Source: Lachnospiraceae bacterium NK4A179
GTDB lineage: Bacteria; Bacillota; Clostridia; Lachnospirales; Lachnospiraceae
Direction: 5' to 3'
NCBI GenBank assembly: GCA_000421045.1
Contig: ATWC01000013.1
Span: 1-64,000, forward strand
DNA length: 64,000 nt
A program made the translations under genes and the position numbers. Shown here one piece after another: positions 42,868 to 50,720 of the stretch; the stretch's first letter is position 1; every line of letters starts with the position of its first letter. A model generated the notes under the pieces. It was not told the origin of the DNA, did not search any database, and saw only the letters and a list, made by a program, of their open reading frames with translations.

Positions 42868-44256
42868 ATGACACACGAATATAAGAAAAATGAAGAGTTG
42901 GAGCTCAGGATTACAGACCTGGGCTCCGAAGGGGAAGGCATCGGAAAGATAGAGGGCTTCCCCTTTTTTGTGAAGGGCGCACTTCCCGGGGATAAGATAC
43001 TTGCAGGTGTTACAAAAGCTAAGAAGAATTATGCTTTTGCACGACTGATAAAAGTGATAGAGCCTTCGCCTGACAGAGTGGAACCTCCATGCCATGTTGC
43101 CGGAAGATGCGGTGGATGCAGGCTGCAGGGATTATCTTATGAAGCTCAGCTTAAGTTTAAGTCTGATAAAGTTTATAACGATCTGTTGCGTCTTGGTGGA
43201 GTGCCTTCAGAAAAACTGGATGAGATATTTGAGCCGATCATGGGTATGGACAGTACACCGCTGCGTTATCGCAATAAGGCACAATATCCTTTCGGAAAAG
43301 ATAAAAACGGAAACATAATTTATGGATTCTATGCGGGACGAACGCATGACATAATCCCGTGTGAAGATTGTCTTTTGTCATCCCCTGAAAATAAGGATAT
43401 TCTTGAACGAATAGTTTTATGGATGAAAGAGTTTGGCATAGAACCTTATGATGAACGGTTACACACAGGTGTTGTAAGACATGTCCTTATCAGAAAGAGT
43501 TTTGCTTTTGATGAGTTTATGGTATGCCTTGTGATCAATGCCAAAAAGCTGCCTCATGAAGAAAAGCTGATCGAGAAGCTTAGTGATGTGGCATCACTTT
43601 CTTATTCTGTAAATACTGAGGATACCAATGTGATAATGGGAGATTCTTATACTACAATTCATGGTAATCCTGTGATCAGAGACAGAATAGGTGATCTGAT
43701 CTTTAACATATCACCACTTTCATTCTATCAGGTAAATCCAGTTCAGACAGAGAAACTATATAAGACTGCGCTTGAATATGCAGAGCTTAAGGGAAACGAG
43801 ACTGTCTGGGATCTGTATTGCGGTATTGGTACCATATCGCTCTTTCTTGCCTGCAATGCTAAGAAAGTATGTGGTGTAGAGATAGTGCCGCAGGCGATAG
43901 ATGATGCAAAGAAGAATGCAGAAAATAATGACATCTTGAATGCTGAATTTTTTGTGGGTGCTGCTGAAGAAGTTCTGCCTGAGTATTACGCAAATAACAG
44001 TTCGGATGACATGATACATCCGGATGTGATCGTTGTTGATCCGCCGCGTAAAGGTCTGGATAGTGTGTGCATCGATACGATAGTGAAGATGTCACCTGAA
44101 AGAATAGTCTATGTAAGCTGTGATCCCGCTACGCTTTCAAGAGATGTGAAGATCTTCTGTGAAAACGGATATGAACTGAAAAGAGTAAGACCCTGTGACA
44201 TGTTTCCGATGACGGTGCATGTTGAGACGGTATGTTTGCTATCGAAGAAACCTTGA
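42868..44256 (+). CDS. rlmD: 23S rRNA (uracil-5-)-methyltransferase RlmD/TrmA family
   Basis: The 462-residue protein has a TRAM RNA-binding domain (~5-60), cysteines for a [4Fe-4S] cluster (CHVAGRCGGCRLQ) and a Rossmann SAM domain. Its motifs are VWDLYCGIGTISLFLA and DPPRKGLD, with the catalytic Cys in IVYVSCDPATLSRD. It ends MTVHVETVCLLSKKP. It methylates uridine in RNA; which site is not proven, since the family has several members. No Shine-Dalgarno is seen near the ATG, but an in-frame stop just upstream leaves no earlier start. Confidence 0.9.
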   Translation: MTHEYKKNEELELRITDLGSEGEGIGKIEGFPFFVKGALPGDKILAGVTKAKKNYAFARLIKVIEPSPDRVEPPCHVAGRCGGCRLQGLSYEAQLKFKSDKVYNDLLRLGGVPSEKLDEIFEPIMGMDSTPLRYRNKAQYPFGKDKNGNIIYGFYAGRTHDIIPCEDCLLSSPENKDILERIVLWMKEFGIEPYDERLHTGVVRHVLIRKSFAFDEFMVCLVINAKKLPHEEKLIEKLSDVASLSYSVNTEDTNVIMGDSYTTIHGNPVIRDRIGDLIFNISPLSFYQVNPVQTEKLYKTALEYAELKGNETVWDLYCGIGTISLFLACNAKKVCGVEIVPQAIDDAKKNAENNDILNAEFFVGAAEEVLPEYYANNSSDDMIHPDVIVVDPPRKGLDSVCIDTIVKMSPERIVYVSCDPATLSRDVKIFCENGYELKRVRPCDMFPMTVHVETVCLLSKKP

Positions 44257-44354
44257 TTTTATGCGGGGTTCGGGCGATATTTTGAAAATATGAACCTGTG
44301 CGTTTAGCTGAGAAATATGTAAATAGAATGAAATTTAGGCTTAAGGGGGAAGAA

Positions 44355-44406
44355 ACTATTCGCGGACAGGCATATTGTTTGCGGACAAAAATAGTGCGCG
44401 AATAGT
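44355..44406. repeat. Inverted repeat ACTATTCGCG / CGCGAATAGT
   Basis: Two perfect 10-base arms (44355-44364 and 44397-44406) are separated by 32 bases that contain a short direct repeat GCGGACA. The rest of the 44257-44501 gap is AT-rich with nothing recognisable. It marks the change from core to accessory genes; its role is unknown. Confidence 0.5.
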
Positions 44407-44501
44407 ATATGATTTTCTCAAAAATTTAGATTTTACGCGATGTTAAGTGAACAGCTTGAAACTTATGAAAGAAGATGGGTATAGAGAGGAATTGGGGAAA
44501 A

Positions 44502-45200
44502 ATGCGTAATATTAAAGAACTCACTGCTTGGGAAAGATTATTTAAAAAAATAGTATGGGTGCAGATAGGTGATATAGAAGGAAAGAAGATTCTTGATTTT
44601 GGGAGTGGTGAAGGAATAACGGCGAATCATTTCGCCAAGAAAAATGATGTTACTGCCATAGAGCCGTCTGAGGGAATGCTTTCTAATGCATGGAAAGATT
44701 ATGAGTATACACAGATTGTTGGCGATGTTAATGCTTTGTCCGGAATTAGTGACGAGACTTTTGATATTATCATTTGTCATAATGTGTTGGAATACATAGA
44801 TGATAAAGAGGCTGTGATAAAAGCATTAGCAAGAGTTTTAAAGAAGGATGGCATTCTGTCCATTGCAAAGCACAATAGGGCTGGACGTGTAATGAAGATG
44901 GCAGTTTTACTTGATGACTTTGAAAAGGCAAATGCACTTTTGGATGGAGAAAATTCTATGGCATCAAAGTTTGGTGTCATCAGATATTATGGAGATAAAG
45001 ATATTTTAGAGTGGGAGTCGAATCTCGTAATTTCTGAAGTTTTTGGTATCAGAACTTTTTGGGATTTACAACAGAACCAGGAAAAGCATGGCGATGAGGA
45101 TTGGCAGAGAAAGATGCTCCAGTTGGAGATGAGAGTAGCACAAATTCCTGAGTATAGAGATATTGCTTTCTTTCACCATTTACTGTTAAAGAAACTATAA
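44502..45200 (+). CDS. Class I SAM-dependent methyltransferase
   Basis: About 232 residues. The SAM-binding motif I is KILDFGSGEGITANHF, followed by VTAIEPSEGM (motif II) and FDIIICHNVLEYIDD (motif IV/post-IV), as in UbiE/COQ5-like methyltransferases. The substrate is unknown. The ATG at 44502, with GGGGAAAA and AGAGG upstream, is chosen over the ATG at 44475, which lacks spacing to any site. Codon use is more AT-rich than in the core genes, consistent with acquisition. It opens the accessory region. Confidence 0.82.
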   Translation: MRNIKELTAWERLFKKIVWVQIGDIEGKKILDFGSGEGITANHFAKKNDVTAIEPSEGMLSNAWKDYEYTQIVGDVNALSGISDETFDIIICHNVLEYIDDKEAVIKALARVLKKDGILSIAKHNRAGRVMKMAVLLDDFEKANALLDGENSMASKFGVIRYYGDKDILEWESNLVISEVFGIRTFWDLQQNQEKHGDEDWQRKMLQLEMRVAQIPEYRDIAFFHHLLLKKL

Positions 45201-45256
45201 TCAATTTTTTTAGTGGAAGAGGATAATGTGTAGTTGATAATTTAAAATATAAATAA

Positions 45257-45658
45257 ACCACGCATTGCGAGACATATGAAATTGTATATATCGGGGCGGA
45301 CCTTCCGGATGAATACTCACATTCTGAGTATACACGCATTTTAAAAGGAGCTAACGAGAAGGCAAAAGCGAACGCTGCACAGGGGTTACCTGAGTTGATT
45401 AATACAGCTAAAAATATGGCATTTACTGAGAATTCTAAGGCTAAGCATCAAAAAGATGCAATGTATGGATGGTATAAATATGAATCAAGATTCGCTTTAC
45501 CGGTATTTGGAAGTGATGGGGAAATTGAGAGATATAATGTATTTCATGCGGCAATGTTATTTAGGCATGCACAGGATGGGAAGAAATATCTTTATGACAT
45601 AATGAACATAAAAAAAGAAACGAGCAACCTTTTCCAGTCGAAAGACCATACTCAGTAA
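45257..45658 (+). pseudogene. C-terminal remnant of a phage/ICE-type polyvalent protein
   Basis: A frame without a plausible start is open from 45257 and ends at TAA 45658. It encodes EIVYIGADLPDEYSH, KGANEKAKANAAQGLPELI and YNVFHAAMLFRHAQDGKKYLYDIMNIKKE. The last segments resemble C-terminal domains of large phage or integrative-element proteins (LPD3- or PBECR-type nuclease-associated domains), by eye only. There is no upstream part of the gene, so this is a stub left by deletion or insertion. Confidence 0.5.
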
Positions 45659-45817
45659 AAAACCCATTTCTTTATGAAAAAATGATACTACAGCAAAGGA
45701 AAAATGTCAATTCGGATATTCGAAAATGTTCGCAACTGCTTGCGTATAAATCAGCAGAAACGGTCATACTTCTAAGGGGGAAAAATTATCTCCCCTAAGC
45801 TAAAGGGGGTAAAAAAT

Positions 45818-45967
45818 ATGATTCAGACAGATTGTGCGCGAATGTTAATGCGAGTTAAAGTTTCACCGCATGTGGAAGTCGTGAGCCTTTTACAGCGAAT
45901 GAGCAACACCCGGGAAAGAACGATCACGCTTGATGTCGAGATGGAAGACTATCCATGTGGATTATAG
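45818..45967 (+). pseudogene. Short frame resembling the C-terminal tail of an RlmD-type methyltransferase
   Basis: 49 codons from an ATG with a GGGGG site. The stretch VSPHVEVVSLLQRMS matches the pattern of the intact RlmD ending (MTVHVETVCLLSKKP) about 1.6 kb upstream, followed by an extension ending EMEDYPCGL. The methyltransferase body is missing. A short tail with a chance start codon is the likely explanation; translation is unproven. The 45659-45817 gap before it holds only an imperfect GGGG/CCCC hairpin (45772-45799). Confidence 0.4.
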
Positions 45968-46192
45968 GGAACAAAGTGCAATTCAAAGTGCAATAATTGC
46001 ACTTTGGAGGAATTGGCAATTCTAAAAGAGTTACTGAAGAATCCCTCGATTACTCAGAAAGAATTGGCTGGTATCATAGGGAAATCAGAAAGAACGATAA
46101 AGACGCGAACAGTTGAAATGCAGGAAAAGGGATTGATCCGTCGGGAAAATGGTAAACGTAATGGAAGATGGGAAGTGTTGGTTATTATATGA
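45968..46192 (+). pseudogene. Winged-helix tail of an AlbA_2/Schlafen-type ATP-binding protein
   Basis: The frame continues directly after the TAG at 45965-45967 and encodes LKELLKNPSITQKELAGIIGKSERTIKTRTVEMQEKGLIRRENGKRNGRWEVL. This is the winged-HTH module that normally closes AlbA_2/AAA_4 ATP-binding proteins. The enzyme body is absent. A TTG at 46004 could start a 62-residue free HTH protein, but a truncated remnant is more likely. Confidence 0.55.
45972..46006. repeat. CAAAGTGCAA repeats: one direct pair plus a perfect palindrome
   Basis: CAAAGTGCAA occurs at 45972-45981 and 45984-45993, and its reverse complement TTGCACTTTG at 45997-46006 after a TAA spacer. This could be an operator or simply duplicated coding sequence in the remnant that spans it. 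Confidence 0.55.
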
Positions 46193-46746
46193 ATAATCTA
46201 GTAAATGTTGAAAAGGCTGGAATGGACGACAATTATATGAAACGTTGTTACGAGCTGGCAATCAGCGCCGGAAAAAAAGGCTATGATACTTTTGGCGCAG
46301 TTCTTGTTCATAAAGGGGTAATTCTGGAAGAGGCTGAAAACACGGCAGACTATGTTCACAAGATATTCGGACATGCGGAATTCAATCTGGTTCATAAATG
46401 CGCTAACAAGTATTCCGATGAAATCTTGGAAAACTCGGTCGTTTATTCCAGTTGTGCACCCTGCGAACGGTGCCTGGCGGCAATCGCGTCCCTTGGGGTG
46501 CACAAAATCGTATGCGGTGTCTCCTATAAAGAGTTTTGCAAGCTGTTGCCATTTGATTATCAGGCGGTGGATCGCGAAGGGCTGCTGAAACAATTGGGTA
46601 TTGAGATGACGCTCACAGAATCAGTACTTGAAGAAGAGGGGATGCACGTATTTGAATGGTGGGGCGGTGAATATCACCCGCTTGAGGAACTCATTGCGGA
46701 AATGGATGAAGTGAAAAAGAAACAAAAAACAGGAGTAACAGATTAA
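46189..46746 (+). CDS. Zinc-dependent nucleoside/cytidine deaminase-fold protein
   Basis: About 185 residues. The cytidine-deaminase-like fold shows FGAVLVHKG, the zinc/catalytic HAE in FGHAEFNLVHK and the zinc cysteines in SSCAPCERC, as in guanine/tRNA-adenosine/CMP deaminases. The C-terminal ~45 residues are acidic and helical. The ATG at 46189 or 46222 could be the start; the family usually begins just before MKRCYELA. All catalytic residues are present, so it looks functional although its neighbours are remnants. The substrate is unknown. Confidence 0.78.
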   Translation: MNNLVNVEKAGMDDNYMKRCYELAISAGKKGYDTFGAVLVHKGVILEEAENTADYVHKIFGHAEFNLVHKCANKYSDEILENSVVYSSCAPCERCLAAIASLGVHKIVCGVSYKEFCKLLPFDYQAVDREGLLKQLGIEMTLTESVLEEEGMHVFEWWGGEYHPLEELIAEMDEVKKKQKTGVTD

Positions 46747-47074
46747 TGAACCTGTGAGATCAAGGTAGCGAAGAAAACGCTGGACTGCCCGGAATCATGG
46801 ATGTTTGCAGCAAGTATGAATGGTAAGATTATCGGATTATTGTACGGACATATTTCAGAGAGGGCCTGCCGGATGGAGAAACGCCCAAAAGAATATACGA
46901 AGAAGGCGGCTACAGAGTAGTTGAAATCCGCAAGGCAGGACGCGCAGTATTGGGAGAATAGCAAGGATAGACAGATAATAGATTAAGCCGGACAAAACAG
47001 AGCATAAACAGACAGGATTTCTTTTGCAGTTCCGTGTAGTATTAATCCATCAAAGAGAAGGAGTGGACAGACAA
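46747..47074. other. Gap with unrecognised coding debris
   Basis: About 330 bases with no intact gene. A segment near 46857-46962 reads in one frame as YFREGLPDGETPKRIYEEGG and ends at a TAG, which looks like a gene tail, and a different frame around 46778-46812 also looks coding. I could not assign either to a family. The AraC gene's leader occupies the end. Confidence 0.35.
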
Positions 47075-47959
47075 ATGGAGTGGCTTACCAGTATTCGGAA
47101 GGCAATCGATTACATGGAAGAGCATCTGGAAGATAACATCAGTGCGCAGGATGTTGCCGGACAGGTCTTTATGTCCTCGTTCTTTTTTCAGAAGGGCTTT
47201 TCGCTGATGACCGGGTACGGACTGGGTGAGTATATCAGAAACCGCAGACTGTACAAGGCGGCATTGGACCTTCAGAAATCGGACGAAAAGATAATCGATA
47301 TAGCATTCCGTTACTGCTATGAAACACCCGAAAGCTTTACAAAAGCTTTTTCGCGTTTTCATGGTGTGAGCCCTTCACAGGTGCGTGAAGGCGCACCGAT
47401 AAAACCATTTCTTCCTCTGAAAATTGAAATATTTATTCACGGAGGTAATAAGATGGATTACAAGATTAAAACTATGGCCGGATTTAAAGTAATCGGGTTT
47501 GCTAGAGTATTCGACGTAGAAACTTCTTATGTGGAGATTCCTAAGTTTTGGGATGAAATCCGCGACAAATATGCGGCTAATGTCTGGAAGGGAAATGCTC
47601 CGACAAATGCGTATGAAAAAGCAATCGTAGATAACAACATCGGCGAATACGGTGTTTGTGTTGATGATGTCGGTGACGGCAGGTTCAGTTATATTGTTGC
47701 CGGTATTTACAAGGGCGGCGAAGTTCCCGAAGGTATGACAGTTTATGAGCTTCCGGATTTTGATTGGGCGATTTTTGATTGTAACGGTCCTTGTCCTAAA
47801 GCACTTCAGGATGTAAACACAAAAATCTGGAAAGAGTGGCTGCCGGGTAACCCTGACTTTGAGTTTCCGGGCAGGGTAAACATTGAGTGGTATGGAGACG
47901 GAGACCCGGGTGCTTCAGATTATCACGCTGCAATCTGGATTCCTGTAAAGAAGAAATAA
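47075..47959 (+). CDS. AraC-family regulator with GyrI-like effector domain
   Basis: About 294 residues. The N-terminal AraC double helix-turn-helix (~5-105) contains ISAQDVAGQVFMSSFFFQKGF and IDIAFRYCYETPESFTKAF. A GyrI-like/effector-binding domain (~125-294) follows, with KTMAGFKVIGFARVFD, PNYPE-like YELPDFDWAIF and a C-terminal IWIPVKKK. This Rob/TipA-like arrangement senses small amphipathic molecules. The ATG at 47075 is chosen over a TTG at 47024. The AAGGAG site is 12 bases away, longer than ideal; a GTG at 47063 is also possible. Confidence 0.88.
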   Translation: MEWLTSIRKAIDYMEEHLEDNISAQDVAGQVFMSSFFFQKGFSLMTGYGLGEYIRNRRLYKAALDLQKSDEKIIDIAFRYCYETPESFTKAFSRFHGVSPSQVREGAPIKPFLPLKIEIFIHGGNKMDYKIKTMAGFKVIGFARVFDVETSYVEIPKFWDEIRDKYAANVWKGNAPTNAYEKAIVDNNIGEYGVCVDDVGDGRFSYIVAGIYKGGEVPEGMTVYELPDFDWAIFDCNGPCPKALQDVNTKIWKEWLPGNPDFEFPGRVNIEWYGDGDPGASDYHAAIWIPVKKK

Positions 47960-47976
47960 GCAGGAGGGCGGGAAGA

Positions 47977-48108
47977 ATGGATCAAACCGTTTTGGATTGG
48001 CTTTTGGAAGATAAAAATCCGGAGGTAAGGCTCAGAATCCTGAAGGAGTATGAACATTATGTGTTGACTGCATCCAAAAGTGTACCGGCATTCAAGGTCG
48101 GAACTTAA
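47977..48108 (+). pseudogene. N-terminal stub of an unknown protein (43 aa)
   Basis: A good GGAGGGCGGG site and ATG open 43 codons starting MDQTVLDWLLEDKNPEVRLRI. This opening is typical of larger conserved hypothetical proteins ('WLLE..P.VR.R.L'), but the frame stops after SKSVPAFKVGT. It is probably a 3'-truncated gene joined to the next fragment. Confidence 0.45.
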
Positions 48109-48115
48109 TAAGACG

Positions 48116-48271
48116 ATGCAGACAGAACTTAAGAAGAGAGGTACATTCAATCAGGGTATATTTTCACTCATGAAGTTGCGAGATGAGTTATGGAATACGA
48201 TTCTTTCTCTGAAGAATGAACTGAGCAGTGATGAGTTCAATACAATACCGTTTATAAATGCAGAAGGCTAG
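48116..48271 (+). pseudogene. Fragment of a DinB-like gene, paralogous to the protein at 62843
   Basis: 51 codons align without gaps to residues 13-63 of the intact DinB-DUF3795 protein at 62843-63898. Shared spots include TF (residues 10-11), LRDELW/LREELF and the final PF-x2-x-G. The rest of the gene, which would continue with YHSKTLAYSIWH, is missing. The fragment runs straight into the GNAT remnant. Confidence 0.6.
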
Positions 48272-48680
48272 TTGGAAAGAATCGGATGATTTCTTTTACG
48301 ATAATCCTGAAATTGCGGAAAAATATGGCTTGGTTACATGTATAGGCGGTGACCCCATAGGATTTGTTACCTGGAACCCGCGTAACTGTCCTGAGTATGT
48401 CGAAATCGGGCATAACGGAATCCGGGAAAAGTATAAGAGACAGGGATACGGACACAGGCAGCTGGAAGAAGCAGTTCGCAGGATTAAAGAGTATGAAGGT
48501 TTGAAAAGGATTATAGTGTGTACAAACTACAAGCTTCGTAATTGCCTCGAATTCGAGGCAATTAAAAAGGAATCAGGGGATAACGGTTTTGTAATGACCC
48601 CTAAAAGAATTTATGGAATATATGAGAGCCAGTCGGCTCTCTTTTTTTGTCTGAAGCTGTCATTTTATGCATATTTATAA
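48258..48680 (+). pseudogene. Broken GNAT acetyltransferase
   Basis: A frame encoding NPEIAEKYGLVTCIGGDPIGFV, NPRNCPEYVEIGHNGIREKYKRQGYGHRQLEEA and GLKRIIVCTNYKL, which is the acetyl-CoA-binding core of a GNAT enzyme. The N-terminal strand region is cut by the DinB fragment. After CTNYKL the sequence no longer fits the family (a frameshift or junction near 48538). A terminator follows. Not expected to be active. Confidence 0.6.
48624..48648 (+). terminator. Intrinsic terminator
   Basis: GAGAGCC (48624-48630) pairs with GGCTCTC (48635-48641) around an AGTC loop, followed by seven T. It closes the remnant block before the SdpR operon. Confidence 0.88.
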
Positions 48681-48764
48681 ACACGTCAGGATGGTACTAT
48701 ATGGTCAGATTAACAAAAGGGATTTGTGACAGCTATACTAGTTAAAATTATTTTGAAATAGTTC

Positions 48765-48794
48765 TTGACGAGATAATAAAAACGGATTTATACT
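48765..48794 (+). promoter_or_regulatory. Promoter of the sdpR-sdpI-yhfC operon
   Basis: TTGACG (48765-48770), an 18-base spacer and TATACT (48789-48794), 51 bases before the ATG at 48846. Confidence 0.65.
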
Positions 48795-48804
48795 TACCAT
48801 GTAA

Positions 48805-48820
48805 TTAAAAATATTTTTAA
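48805..48820. promoter_or_regulatory. Candidate SdpR operator
   Basis: A perfect 16-base palindrome, TTAAAAATATTTTTAA, lies just past the expected transcription start, where an ArsR/SdpR repressor would block its own operon. AT-rich composition makes chance palindromes more likely, so this is moderate evidence. Confidence 0.45.
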
Positions 48821-48845
48821 ATAGATTTAAGGGTGAGTGTGTTCG

Positions 48846-49112
48846 ATGAGCGACACGAATATTTTTAAGGTGCTGGCGGATAAACAGCGTAGAGACATAC
48901 TCGTAATGTTGAAAAATGGTCGGATGAATGCCGGAGAAATTGCTGAGGAACTGGGGGTAACACCGGCGGCATTGTCTTATCACCTGAAAATGCTTAAGGG
49001 TGCTGACCTGATTATGGAATATAAGCAGAAGAACTTCATCTACTACGAGATCAACACATCGGTCTTTGATGAACTGATCCTGTGGATAGGACAATTCGGA
49101 GGTGACAAGTGA
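48846..49112 (+). CDS. sdpR: ArsR-family autorepressor, SdpR-like
   Basis: The 88-residue winged-helix protein opens with IFKVLADKQRRDILVML and has the recognition region NAGEIAEELGVTPAALSYHLKMLKGADLI. It resembles SdpR, which represses the sdpRI operon of Bacillus until sequestered by SdpI. No metal-binding cysteines are present. It overlaps the SdpI gene by one base. The palindrome at 48805-48820 is a likely target. Confidence 0.85.
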   Translation: MSDTNIFKVLADKQRRDILVMLKNGRMNAGEIAEELGVTPAALSYHLKMLKGADLIMEYKQKNFIYYEINTSVFDELILWIGQFGGDK

Positions 49113-49834
49113 TGAAAAAGGCAATGTGGATCATTTCATTTATTGCATTAGCAGGAACGGCTATAGTTCTTCAGTTTATGCCGGATCAGGTACCTATGCA
49201 TTATGACGCTGTAGGAAATATCGACAGGTGGGGATCCAAGTATGAGAACTTGATTTTTCCGCTAATTATCCTGGTCATGTCGTTATTTTGGACTTTGTTA
49301 ATAAGTTATTATGAGAAGAAAGCCCTTAGAGAGACTGATGAAAAGGAAAGTGCCGGTGCAAGGTCAAATGCAAAGGTGCTTGGCATCGCCTCCTTGTGTA
49401 TGGCAGTGATGTTTACCGTGATGCAGGGATTTATTCTATATGGTGCATATACTGAGGTGGTTTCTGGGGCAACTACGTGGTCGGTCGATATTGGTAAGGT
49501 ATCTGTGATATTGATGGGCATCATCTTTATCGTGCTTGGAAACTTTATGACGAAGACACGGATAAACAGTACAGTCGGTGTCAGAGTGAGCTGGAGTATG
49601 TATAACGATAATACATGGAGAAAGAGTAATCGGTTTGGTGCATTTGCGATTATGATTGCCGGAGTAGTTACAATCATTATGGCTGTACTTCTTAAAAATT
49701 CATTCGGTGCAGCTATGGCTGCGGTAGGAGCTGTGATTTTAGCATCCGCGGTAACAATTATTTATGCGCATAAGGTATATGTGCAGGAAATCGAATCCAA
49801 AAAGGAGGGAAAGGCTAGTGACAGAGTTTGTTAA
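49112..49834 (+). CDS. sdpI: SdpI-family membrane protein (DUF1648)
   Basis: The 240-residue protein has about six membrane segments. The N-terminal DUF1648 motif FMPDQVPMHYDAVGNIDRWGSK and the later TRINSTVGVRVSWSMYNDNTWRKSNRFG motif define SdpI proteins, which give immunity to the SdpC toxin and transmit signal to SdpR. No sdpC-like toxin gene is adjacent. A GGAGG site is well placed for the ATG at 49112; a GTG three bases earlier is possible. Confidence 0.88.
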   Translation: MKKAMWIISFIALAGTAIVLQFMPDQVPMHYDAVGNIDRWGSKYENLIFPLIILVMSLFWTLLISYYEKKALRETDEKESAGARSNAKVLGIASLCMAVMFTVMQGFILYGAYTEVVSGATTWSVDIGKVSVILMGIIFIVLGNFMTKTRINSTVGVRVSWSMYNDNTWRKSNRFGAFAIMIAGVVTIIMAVLLKNSFGAAMAAVGAVILASAVTIIYAHKVYVQEIESKKEGKASDRVC

Positions 49835-50672
49835 GGTTGGTTCCGCACAAATAGGGCTTCTTGTGCTGGGAGCTATCTTGATGTTCGCTGTTCCGCTCAC
49901 GATAGCGATAATCTGGACGAAAAAGAAAAGAGAGAGATTCACGACTGTCTTGGTCGGTGCGGCAACGTTTCTTCTGTTTGCAGTTATCATGGAAAAATCT
50001 CTCCAAGCCTTACTGATAGCACCGGCTCAGATTGGACTTACTGATACAGGGATAAGTCAGTTCATAAATGCAAGACCGGTTTTATGGGCATTTATTGTTG
50101 GACTTTTTCCGGGGGTCTTTGAAGAAACAGGTCGGCTCGTGGCTTATAAGACCGTGCTTAAGAAAAGGAAAAACAGAGAGACTGCCATCTCGCATGGCAT
50201 CGGACATGGTGGATTTGAAGTGATATTTGTGATGGGTGTTATGTATGCAACCTACATTGCATATGCAATGATGATCAATACAGGAACATTTGGAACTGTT
50301 GTGGATCAGGTGATGGCGCAGGCTCCAGATCAGGCTGATTCATTGGTGGCTGTGGCAAGTGGGATTGCTTCATTCTCTTTTGCAAATCTTTGCGTGAGCA
50401 TTATGGAAAGAATATTTGCGGTGCTGTTCCATGTCGGTGCTTCAATAATCGTATTTTATGCTTGCAAGGACAAGAGCAGATTTTGGCTTTATCCATTAGC
50501 AATCCTTTTACATACGGTGATGGACTTCGTGGTCGGGCTGACTTCTGTAGGAGTATGGAATCCGCCTGTATGGGTTATTGAAGGAATATTGGCGATATTC
50601 GGAGTATTAACATTCTGCGGAGCCTTCTTCCTTCTTTATAAAAAGGATGTTGGAAAAGAAGCGATTTCATAG
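49818..50672 (+). CDS. YhfC-family intramembrane protease (glutamic type)
   Basis: About 284 residues with eight or so membrane helices. FPGVFEETGRLVAYK contains the EE(T)xR motif and SHGIGHGGFEVIF the following His-rich/Glu segment, as in the YhfC relatives of CAAX (ABI) proteases. An AGGAGGGAAAG site precedes a GTG start inside the end of sdpI. It may process a peptide or the SdpI-linked signal; this is inference from operon position. Confidence 0.83.
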   Translation: MTEFVKVGSAQIGLLVLGAILMFAVPLTIAIIWTKKKRERFTTVLVGAATFLLFAVIMEKSLQALLIAPAQIGLTDTGISQFINARPVLWAFIVGLFPGVFEETGRLVAYKTVLKKRKNRETAISHGIGHGGFEVIFVMGVMYATYIAYAMMINTGTFGTVVDQVMAQAPDQADSLVAVASGIASFSFANLCVSIMERIFAVLFHVGASIIVFYACKDKSRFWLYPLAILLHTVMDFVVGLTSVGVWNPPVWVIEGILAIFGVLTFCGAFFLLYKKDVGKEAIS

Positions 50673-50720
50673 TTTATATATTTTAGTACAACACAACAAG
50701 GAAAGGGTAAGAGAAAGAGA

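Noticed and set aside
45772-45799. CTAAGGGG/CCCCTAAG hairpin as a terminator or riboswitch
   Set aside because: One mismatch in an 8-base stem, a loop of variable register and no T run; too weak to call.
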